From Rugalucina vietnamica (taxonomy: Eukaryota > Mollusca > Bivalvia > Lucinida > Lucinidae), in NCBI GenBank assembly GCA_964017185.1, contig OZ024871.1:22358488-22422487 (forward strand): DNA of 64,000 bases, written 5' to 3'. The notes beneath the pieces were generated by a model. The model was given only the letters and a program-made list of their open reading frames with translations. It had not been told where the DNA came from and ran no database searches. The position numbers and the translations under genes are program-made. Positions 48,001 to 60,000 of this stretch are shown here, one piece after another. Positions within the stretch are counted from its first letter, which is position 1, and every line of letters starts with the position of its first letter.

Positions 48001-51000
48001 AAATACTTCCATGTCTGCATCAGCATGGGTAGTAATTTTACATACAAATTCCGCAGTAAAAACTTGTAAAACTTGTTCACAGTATCTTCCAGAAACTGCA
48101 GTTTTCCAAATCTCAATTTTCTGAAAGACCTCAAGAGTATTACCATGTTATCATTTTGCATTCAAAAAGGCGTAAAAAGTGCCAAAAAAAAAAATTGAAA
48201 ATCGGTTAACAAATATAAATTTTATGCCAGAAAATAATTTTGAATGGGGCTTTTTCCATTGTAAAAATGTCAGCAAGAGCAGTATATATTTTCCCTGAAA
48301 AAATCTAAAGGCCTAGGGAATTTAAGGCCTGATTTCGGCCTCGTGTATTGGTAAAAAATTGAGTTTTGGAATTTTGAGGAGATAAGTATTGCAAATAGCA
48401 GGTAAAGGTCCCTGCTTATAAATTCTAGCGCAACTATCACATTCAAATTATACATGTTGCCATGGCAACGCTCCGAAAAGCATAAAAATACCATGTTTTG
48501 CACTTTTGGGCCTATTTTTCACCATTCAACATCATTTGCAACTACCGGCCCACGCGAGGAACAATTTCTTATTATGAAATAATTATGAAGTATCATCCAG
48601 AGATGTTGTATGATTTTGTTGGGGGTGTGGGCTGGCACTTAAAAATTAAAAAAATATGTCACAAAATAATGTGCAAAAATGGTCAAAAATAGACCAAAAA
48701 GTGCAAAATGTGCTCTATCAATGGTTCTTCTGGGCGTTGCCATGGCAACCCTTGTAGGATAAATGAAGTATTTGTTCTTGTTTTAAATACAGGAGGCATA
48801 TGACTGTTTTAAGGAATAATTTTCTCACCTAAATTCCAAAATTTATTTTTTAGCAAAATCTGAGGCCAAAATCGGGCATTAAATGCCCTAGTCCTTTGTT
48901 ATATATCATTTAAAATGCATCAAATCAAAACAAAATTGTATTGTATGCATAGCTGAGCACCAAACTCTTATTTTTTTTTCACAGATTTGCTTGATTTTCA
49001 ATTTTAAGGTGTTTGGATTACATCCCTTGCACATGTATGCAAAAGCTATTCAAAATAATTTTGCACATAACTATTTTATTAGTGAACCGATTTTCAAAAT
49101 TTTTGTGGCACTTTTTACAACTTTTGGGTTGCAAAAATGCAGGTTCTGAAAAATGGTGTTCAGACAGTAAGGTGATGTATCTGATTCAATAATTCATGAT
49201 TAAAATGCCATGATAGCGAAACAACGCAAAAGGGTACTTATATGTAAATGGGTCGTCGACTCAAATCATTTTTTTTTGTAAACTTACATGCTATCAATAA
49301 CTTCCCTCGACATCTGATCCAGATCATGTGTTGGAATGGAGTACACAATTGTTGACCCCAAGAAGCTTAACTGTTCAGTGGTGATTGACCGTAGCCCTCC
49401 TAACCGTTTGATATATGTGTCAACAATGGCTTGTAAAGCACCCTGCATTGGGCTTCCATGCTAAAATCAAATGAATTGTGTCGTATTAAAGGACACCTAT
49501 CTTAATGATTTCCAACCAGATCTGACAAAAATAGTCTTTACAGATACAAAAGAAGGCTAGAAGCTTGAAATTTGGCATATAATTTGAGGAGTGAGATTTT
49601 ACTGTTCATGAAGCAAAACCGAAGTTGCTGACCAGCTGTGCAGTTACTAGGCTTCTCTATTGTGCACAAAAGCTTTGCTTCTTTTTCCCACACTGCAGAT
49701 GTTTTGTGTCAGTTTCAACATCGTGTAGCCACAACTTTTTTCAATCATACGAGCCGCATTGCGACAAAACCTGTCTTCGGGGTTTCCGACCAGGTCTGAC
49801 ACAAACTGGCCTATGCAGCCACAGAAGAGGGTTAGGAGCTTGAAATTCTGGATATTAGTAGAAGTGGAATTGTACTATCTGAGTAGCGAAAACAAAGCTG
49901 CTGATCATCTGTGCAATTACTGCACAGCTGATTTGTGCCTTTGTTTTCGCATAGGCGAAAATCCCATTTTCTAGAGTCACGGCTCATATAATGTCTTGTG
50001 TATTGACCAGTAACATGGTGTCACAGTCATCTTGATCATGTGACCTGGACCATAAATAAGATATTAAAGAAAATATTACCACTCCCCATGCCATCTTTGA
50101 GGCATTGAAGATGATTTCCCGCAGCATGTCTTCAGAAATTTCTCTGGCTATAGTATATATTCCTCTGGGGTCATTAAGGCTCATGTAAAGCATACCCATA
50201 GCATCCTCTCTTGACAAATTTCGGTACTTAAAAAAATATAATGCAGTATTTATGTCACAAGCTGGCTTTATAGCCATGTGGTAGAGTGTTGGCTTAGTAT
50301 GCGAGAGAAACAAGCTTTAATAAGTCCATACCCTTCAGTTCAGCATCAGGTAAGAAATAATTTTTCTTCAACCGTCACCAAATGTAAATTAAATCTATGA
50401 CCCATGGGACTCCACTGTATAAGCCCAATGTGGTTGTGGACAATCCAGCTAAAAGCAATGTGGTTGAGATCGAGTTGCTTTCAGAATCCAAAGTTTTTGC
50501 TAAGGGATACAGACTTACCATAAGATTTACAAACTTATTGATTCAGGAACTGAATTACTGTAAATTCGGAAATTTTTGCGAGACTTTTATTTTGCGAATT
50601 TTCGATTTCTGAATTATTAGCGAGTTCTTGAATTCATGAGCGAGTACTCGTGCAGTCTATAAAGCTTATAGTAATTCTTTATTAGCGAAAACTTTATTTT
50701 CGCGAGGCAACGAATTCGCGAATATTAGAAAAAAATTAAGTTTTCGCGAAAATTTCCGGATTTACAGTACTTATTCAGAAATAGAAGATTCGAAAAAGTA
50801 AAAGCCATACAAAATTTACGAATTAACAGTATTACATAGTCCATGAATAGTTCACATAGCCGTGACATAAGTATGTAAATTTTACACAGGCGCTTGAAGT
50901 TATGGCCATAAATCATTAAAATAAGCCCTTCATAGCAATACCGTAGGTATTGCCAGGTATGCAAGTAAAACATACCAAAATTGGAGGTTCTTTTGCGACC

Positions 51001-54000
51001 TTACCTGACCCTGTAGGGAGGTTTACTTTGTTTTCCTGAAGAATTAGATCAAGAGCTTTTCGGAGGCATGGATAACTTTTTCAAATCTGCTCGCAAGCAG
51101 ACGTAGTTGGAACTAAAATTTTTGTCCAAATTTTCCTAGCCATTCGCTCAGTAAGTTCCGATTTGGCTCCAGATTCCGCAGTAAATGAACACGGCTGCCA
51201 GATGTGGCTTAAATTTATTTACGTAATAATCAAGGTAACCAAGAAAATTTTTTTGCTCACTTCTTTATCATCTAAAATGCTATCCCAAAACACTTGTTTG
51301 CATTCAAATGCGCTTAAAACATGACTTCCACTTTTGTTTGTTGTTTTGAATGCGTCAAACGTCACGAGCTACCTCTGTGAGGCATACAAACTTGCCGACG
51401 TCACCGCACGCACTGTGACGACATGAAAAGGTCAAAGGGAAGCCATACTGTCAATAAAACAGCACGACTGGACAAATATCATGAAAAACGTTGATAAAAT
51501 GGACATTTTTAGGATTATCCATGACTTCTTTTGTTTGGACAGAGAAAAAAGTGTCAGGTAGGAGCTGATTGAACCCATTTTGATTTGCAATCGAACGTTT
51601 TAGGTTGCCGTGCAACATTTGCTCCGACTCCAAGAACCTTGCCGGAAATGCCACTACGTAATGGCTCCTAAAACGTGGCTTGCACACCTGGCAATACTTC
51701 GTATTGCTATGTTGGCACTTATTTGAAGCATTACTTTTATGATTTATGGCCATAACTTCAAGCGCCTGTGGTAAATACAAAGCAGATGGACATCAGCTGT
51801 AATTTTAACAGCAGAGACTGTTATATCATATCATAAATCTTAATTTGCAAGCTCTACTTCAAAAATTATATCATGATCACACAGCATACTGGTTTGTGAC
51901 TAGATAACAAACAATAATCATGAAAAGTTTTTGTATGATGTCATACTTACAGTGAAAGAGTCTGCTTCCTTACATTCTTGTGGGTAGGCACTCTGGAACT
52001 CTGCTGACTGCTCTATCTCAGCTCTGAATCAAATCATGATTTAAAGAAAAGATGCTCATTCAGATAAAATTATTCTATAAAAACTTCAGATTCTTTAGCA
52101 GCAGGGGAAATATTAGAGAGAAAAGAGGTTGGGTCAGACTGTGGTTTCATACATTACATTACATTTGTCGAAAATGTCCCAATACCCAGACCCTTACCCT
52201 AACGCTAGTGGTTGGTGGCTCAAAATGTGGACCTATAGGCTAGTCTTCTACGGAATAAATGTAAAAATTTTGCGGTGAATATTTTTTAAGTTACAACATT
52301 TTCAACAAAACACATTTTCGACGAAATGTCGTGCATCGGTAAGAAATGAGCCGCCTCATAGGAAAACCAACTATCTGCATAGGCGAAAGCAAAGACGCAG
52401 ATCAGCTTCGCGGTAACCGCAAAGCTGATCAGCGCCTTTGTTTTCGCTACTCGGATAGTACAATTCCTCTTCTACTTAAATCCGAAATTTCAAGCTTCTA
52501 GCTCTTTTCTGTAGCTGTACAGCCCAGTTTGTGTCGGACCTGTTCAAAAACCACATTGTTGGTTTTCCCACGAGGCGGCTCAAATATGTGAAACAAGGCC
52601 TCAATGCCTCTAGTCAGCTGTATAGTTTATCTTCACCTTCAGTGTGTTGCTTTATGGTCCAGTCAACAACTACAGTCATGTCAGGAAGTTGCCTCAATTT
52701 TACAGGACTTCTACCCAACATATGGATAATATGAATGCAAAATGTGCTTTAAAACATGAATGCAAAATGTACTTGAACAAAATATAACAACCCAAGTAAA
52801 CATATCAATTAAAGCTTATACATATGGATGGTTTGACCTAACCACTTTTCTGAGCAGACTCAACTGTCTAAGCAATTTTAAAACCAGTAATCAGATGGTC
52901 CGTGAGTTATAAGGTTTGCTGGAGGCACAATAAGCCCATCTGTTCCCCAATGGGCGGGGTCCTAGGAAAGATATGAAGTCTTAAAGTAGAGTGGGCCACT
53001 TGGTTGCTTGAAATCTACACATACTTTGAATTAATATGCAAAATTAGTTTTATCAAAAAAAAAAAAGTAGATGGATAACTGACCTACTAGTAGTAGTTCC
53101 TTGCTGTGGAGGCTGTCTTGCAGCACCTCCAGCCCGCTGAGCTGATTCTTGTCCACTTTGGGCACTTATAAACTGATCAATCATTTGGTTTTTCAACTGT
53201 TTGCATTGTTCTGAAAGAAACACCTTTATCATTATAAGTAATCAGAGTCTGACACTAAGACCATCAGTCTCAGTGAGAATGATGAGGCAAACATGAGACA
53301 CCAAAGGCCTTAGCACTTTTGAGAAAACCAGTCTTCAGGATTTCCAACCCCTCGGTTTGTGGAGTGGGAATTTCCTCCTTTCGTCAAAATCGGCCAGCCG
53401 GTTCTGGAGAAGAAGATTTTTGAGTGGTTTTTACCATAGTTGGGCATGGCGGCCATCTTGGTCATGTGACCCAAATTTCACGATCAAACTTTCCTTTCCC
53501 CTACCCATGGACGCTCCACATAAAATTTCACTTTGACTGGCCAAGCAGTTTCAGAGAAGATCTTTGAAAAGTGTGTATGGACGACAGACTGGCCAAGGTC
53601 AAGAGATGACCTTGACCTAAATAAATCACATACCTTCATCTACTCCATTAGTTGTTTGCATCTACCACTTTTCAGGTCTCAGGCTGCAACAGTTTTCAAA
53701 AAATCCATAGTTTCACTTTTCCCATGTAAAAGCCTATGTTTCAAAAATTGACATTGCCATAAAATAGGTCAAGGTCATCTTAGGGTCATCATTTGATCAA
53801 ACTATGATGGGCTGGAGTCCCAAATGCTACATACCAAGTTTCATGAAAATCGGTCTGCCGGTTCTGGAGAAGAAGATTTTTGAGTGTTTTTACCATATAT
53901 GGGCATGGAGGCCATCTTGGTCATGTGACCTGAATTTCGCTATCAAACTTTTGTCTCCCCTACCCATGGATGCTCCACATAAAATTTCACTTTGATTGGC

Positions 54001-57000
54001 CGAGCAGTTTCAGAGAAGAAGATCTTTGAAAAGTGTGTATGAACAACAGACTGGCCAAGGTCAAGAGATGACCTTGACCTATATTAATCACATACCTTCA
54101 TCTACTCCATTAGTTGTTTGCATCTACCACTTTTCAGGCCTCAGGCTGCAATAGTTTTAAAAAACAAGTAGCCCAAGGGCAACGATCGCTCACCTGAGAG
54201 TCAACAAGTACAGTCACTGGACAAAGTGTTTTTTTGTTTTTTTTCCATATATGGGTATGACGGTCATCTTGGTCAAGTTTCAGTCCTATGGCTGCAATGG
54301 TTTCCATAGGATCATTGGTCCTGTAAATGCTTACACAAGACCTAGTTGTCACTTTTTCCCATGTTTCCATGTTTGCCTATATGTTTCCAAAATCGACCTT
54401 TATCTACATTAATCACATACCTTCATCTACTCTATCAGTTGTTTGCATCTATCACTTTTCAGTTCTCAGGCTGCAACAGTTTTCAAAAAATAACATTTTA
54501 AAAGCAGAAGGGCTCCTGGGGTCCATTTTTTTCAGAATCATTAAAAATCAGTCCTACTGCCCATTTCCTGCAAGACTTTCACTTAAAATGACATTTTAAA
54601 AGTTTTTTCCATTCAAATGCATTGACGACCCATGTTGACCTTGCCATAAAATAGGTCAAGGTCACCACAGGGTCATGTTTTATATATACATTGTAGTACT
54701 TGAGTCATCCATACTTCATGCAAAGTTTCGTTGAAATCGGTTCACCGGTTCTGGAGAAAAAGATATTTTAAGGGTTTTTACCATATATGGGCATGGTGGC
54801 CATCTTGGTCATGTGACCTAGATTATTTATATACACATTGGTTCCCACTTCCTATAGATGCTTCATATAAAATTTGGCTTTGATTGGCCAAGTGGTTTCA
54901 GAGAAAAAAATCTTTGAAAAGTGTGTATGGACGACAGACCGGCCAAGGTCAAGAGATGACCTTGACCTAAATTAATCATATACTGTAAATCCGGAAATTT
55001 TCGCGAGAACTTAATTTTCGCTAATATTCGCGAAGTCGTTGCTTCGCGAAAATAAAGTTCCTGCTAATAAAGAATTACTATAAGCTTTATAGATTACACG
55101 AGTACTCGCTCGAGAATTCAAGAACTCGCTAATAATTCAGAAATCGTAAATTCGCGAAATAAAAGTCTCGCGAAAATTTCCGAATTTACAGTACCTTCAT
55201 CTAATCCATTAGTTGTTTGCATCTACCACTTTTCAGATCTTAGGCTGCAATAGTTTTCAAAAAATAGCTAATTTCCACTTTTCCCATTATAAGTCTATGG
55301 AAACTTAAAGTTACCATAGCAACCAGAGTTCTTATCCGACTGGAATAAAAAACACAAATTATGTAGAGGCTACTGTCAGGAACATGTATACAAAGTACAG
55401 GATTCATCCACTTGACGGTTTCTGAGGAGAAGATTTTTTAATTTTTTTTTTTTTTTTTCAAAATTTTGCCCTTTATGGGGCCCCAGCAACCAATCAAAAT
55501 AAAGGATTAGGACATAACTTGCAAGAAACTTCAAACAAAACTCAATAAATATTTCTGCAAAAACAAAATTCAAGTGTCTGCAATTTTAGCGGAAAAATAG
55601 CCGATTTCCACTTTTCCCATTACACTTCAGACCCGTTATAACGCGCTGGTCGGGGTCCACAAGTTGCATGCGCGTTATAGGTGAGGCGCGTAATGCAAAT
55701 CTACTGAGTCGGACCAGGCTGATCGCAGTTTCTGTAGTGTATTGGTGGGTGGGGAACCTATACGACGTGTGTATTGGCTTAACCGAGCTTGGCGGTTTGT
55801 CGCAGAGTCCTTGTAAAATGGAATAAACAAAAGTGAAGTATTGCGTGTTCCACAGTTTTATCAGTTAAAAACGATCTACAATGATAAAATTTGTTTATTT
55901 ACAACGTACGATTTTATGTGAAAAGAGCGTCCACGGGCTTATGTTGCTGTTGTATTGTAGAGTTCCGCCTTTGACTTATTGGCGCACCCGGACAAGAGCA
56001 TTTTGCCGATACCGTATTTACAGTTATTTTAATTCGCCTTTCTTAACTGAATTTTCTGATCGGATAGAATTATACAAGATATAGGTGTCCCAATGCTTAG
56101 ACAATCTTTGGTTTGTGTCGCCGACGAAAATGAGCAATGTTGCGTAACAGGTGTCATCAGTAGCCTACAGCAACCTGTGTTTACGGTCTCGTTACGGTCT
56201 ATCGATAATCCCCTAGCTCATTGGGCTTATTTTCACAACTTTTATGGCTTATCTTAAGAAAACAATGTGTCATCCACGCTTCGCGAACGGTGGATTGTGT
56301 AAGTCTAAAAATTACTGACATGGCAATTATCACTCTTGAATATACACGCAGCCGACACGGTTCGTAAACACATTATGCTTTCTATAAGAAAACTGTTCTT
56401 TCAGTTTTATATATGCAAAAGATAATTAACATTAATTGTTCTCAATGTATAATATAGAGAAACTGTTAGAAAATAGCATCTTGGCAAACGCCTGACAACT
56501 GCTTTTAATTCTTTTCTCTCGAGTACCATAAAGAGAAACTGTAAGAAAACTGAACCTTGTTGAATTCCCTGCAAACGATCTTTTTAACTGTGAATTCATC
56601 CGCACATAAACGCATTAAACTGTAATATATAAGGGTAAAACGGCGCCTTCGCGTCGCCACGATTTTTTTTTTTTTTTTTTTTTTTTCTCAAAAGAGGGTG
56701 GGCGAAATTTTGGGATCCAAGGTGCCCTCGCGTTATATCCAACACCGCGTTAATTCAAGGCCCGGTATAGCGGGTCTGTCCTGTATAAGTCTATGGAAAC
56801 TTTAAGTTGCCATAGCAACCAGAGTTCTTATCCACCTGGAATAAAAAACACAAATTATGTAGAGGCCACTGTCAGGAACATGTATACAAAGTATAGGCTT
56901 CATCCCCTTGACAGTTTCTGAGAAGAAGATTTTTGAATGTTTTTCGAAATTTTGCCCTATATGGGGCCCCTGCAACCAATCAAAACTAGAATTGTCAGAG

Positions 57001-60000
57001 GATCTGACTATAGCCCCACTTCTGAGCTTTTTGCCAGGGTAAGGAAAACAATGGCGGGCAACAATCCCAAGCTAGATCTTATTAATACAGATGCACATAA
57101 AAAAATTGGTCAGATTCTGTCAATTTGTTCTCAAGGTATTGTGCCGAAACAAAATTCTGATGTCAATCAAGGGCCAAAACTCTGTCAAACGTTAGCAAAA
57201 AAATGACAGGCAACAATCCCAAGCTAGATCTTGTCAATATTGATGTGCATACAAATTTTGGTCAGATTCTGTCAAATCGTTCTCAAGATATTGAGTGGAA
57301 ACGAAATTCTGATGTCAATCAAGGGCCGTAACTCCGTCAAAATTTTGCGAAAAATGACAGACAACAATCCCAAGCTAGATCTTGTCAATGATGATGTGCA
57401 TAAAAAAATTTGGTCAGATTCTGTCAATTCTTTCTCAAAATATTGAGCGGAAACAAAATTCTGACATCAATCAAGGGCCATAACTCTTTCAAAAGTTTGC
57501 AAAAAGTGACAGGCAACAATCCCAAGCTAGATCTTGTCAATGTTGATGTGCATACAAAATTTGGTCAGATTCTGTCAATTTGTTCTCAAGATTTTGAGCG
57601 GAAACAAAATTCTGACTCCAATCAAGGCAGGGTTCATACAGGCAAGGCCAAGTAAAATTCAAGGACTTTTCAAGGACAAATCTTACCATTTTCAAGGACT
57701 TGGGGTGGATGCTGTAGTAGGGGGTTCTGTCTTAACTTTAGTTTCCTTCTTGATAAAGAAGTTTGTGAAAGTCCCAGATAAAGACTGCTCATGGTTCTTA
57801 TGTCGATCTCCACTCGCGTGTGAGCGCAAAGCACTTTCACCCATTTGAGCCACATCAATATCTTTATTACATGCACGACAATGTGCCTTGTGTTTATTGT
57901 CCGTTTCCTTGACCCAAGAATAACGTTTCGGCCAGTCCCTGCTGTACACGCACTTTCCATTTTGTTAAGAAATGTTGAAAATAAATTTTTGCTCGAAAAA
58001 ATATCATTTCGACGTCATTTTGGTTCCGTTTAGTCTGTATTCATCATGGATTTTCATTGCAGATAAAACAGATGCAATAAATCGTGAACCATTCCTCAAG
58101 GGAAGCAACCCAATTACGGTACGAACCGATTCGTGCCATATATTTTCGGCCCAAGTTTTCGCGACCATTTCGCAAGGGAAGCAACTCAGTTACCGATTCG
58201 CGCCATACGTATTCGGCCTGTTTCTTCATTATGGCGCTCTCGCCGATCTTTTTGTATTCAAACTTGCCGAACTTCTTCTTAAATGCTCACATTTGATTTT
58301 GAAACCGAATCTTATTGTCTGGAATACCGGAACAAGTGAAATTCAAGTGCTTTTCAAGGCCAATGGCTAATTTTCCAGAACTTTTCAAGGCAAATTTGGT
58401 TTTCAAGTACTTTTCAAGACAGCCCTTCATTTTCAAGTACTTTTCAAGCCTGTGCGAACCCTGCAAGGGCCATAACTCCGTCAAAATTTTGCGAAAAATG
58501 ATGGGCAACAATCCCAAGCTAGATCTTGTCAATGTTGATGTGCACACAAAATTTGGTCAGATTCTGTCAATTTGTTCTCAAGATTTTGAGCGGAAACGAA
58601 ATTCTGACGTCAATCAAGGGTCGTAACTCCGTCAAAATTCTGCGAAAAATGAAGGGCAACAATCCTAAGATAGATCTTGTCAATGTTGATGTGCATACAA
58701 ATTTTGGTCAGATTTTGTAAATTCATTCTCAAAATATTGAGCTGAAACTATATTTTGACATCAATCTAGGGTCGAAACTCCTTCAAAATTATGCAAAAAA
58801 TAACAGGCAACAATCCCAAGCTAGATGTTGTCAATGTTTATGTGCATACAAAATTTGGTCAAATTCTATCAATTGGTTCTCAAGATATTGAGCGGAAACG
58901 AAATTCTGACATAAATCAAGGGCCTTAACTCTGTCAATATTTTGCCAAAAATGATGGGCAACAATCCCAAGCTAGATCTTGTCTATGTTGATGTGCATAC
59001 AAAATTTGGTCAGATTCTGTCAATTCGTTCTCAAGATATTGAGCAGAAACAAAATTCTGACATCAATCAAGGGCCATAACTCCATCAAAATTTTGCGAAA
59101 AATGATGGGCGACAATCCCAAGGTAGCAATCCGCAGTTTTTAGAGCATTTTTCAGTTAATTTAGCTAGATCCGCCAAAACTGATAATAGTGTAATAGTGT
59201 ATCTGTCCAATCTGGCGAACAATCCGATTTCTCCCATAAAATCATTAAATCAAAATGTCTAATAACAAAATGACATCATTTAAATCGCCTAGCACTGACT
59301 ATCACCCTACCTGTATTGGGGATATTTTCCCCTACCCCCCTTTCAGACCAGTGAATTTTCGTGAAATATGCCTAAAGTCTGGGCCCCCATGCATATTCAA
59401 TGCAAAAGCACGCCCCATAAATATCATGCGAATACTTAGAGAATCAACCCAGGAACATAATGAGCTGTGCACAAATATGTGCCATCCATCTACTTTTTTC
59501 GCTATTTGTGAACAAAGATAACCCCTGCAAAGTCGACAGTGAAGAGCGTCACCGGCTATGACTGGTGAACGATCCGGGATCCTTATATATAATCCCGGTT
59601 TTTACAAGTCTAAAAATAGAAAATAAGTGTTTTTCACATGTTTGAGGCATAATTGATCCGATTTGGGGAAAGATGTCGGCAAACTATTGAAAGAGGATAA
59701 TTTACAGCCCAATTTCATGCCCTACCCCTTAATATTGAAATTTTTGGACCACCTCAAAAGTACGAAACTGTGAACGGAACCCAAGCTAGATCATGTCAAT
59801 GTTGATGTGCATACAAAATCTGGTCAGATTCTGTCCATTCGTTCTCAAGATATTGAGTGGAAACGAAATTCTGACATCAATATAGGGTCATCCAAGGGCA
59901 ATAACCCTTCTGCAAATTTGGGGAAAACAACATGCATAGATACATAAGTAGATATTGTCAATATTGATGCATATGCCAAATTTGGTTAAAGTTTTACAAC

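Noticed and set aside
50264-50310. tRNA gene or tRNA-derived SINE head (GTGGTAGAGTGTTGGCTTAG)
   Set aside because: An A-box-like stretch is present, but no B box and no cloverleaf can be completed. At most a small SINE fragment.
51451-51780. Minus-strand ORF of 109 codons as a gene
   Set aside because: It runs through the inverted terminus of a foldback element and its start lies outside that element; no family features.
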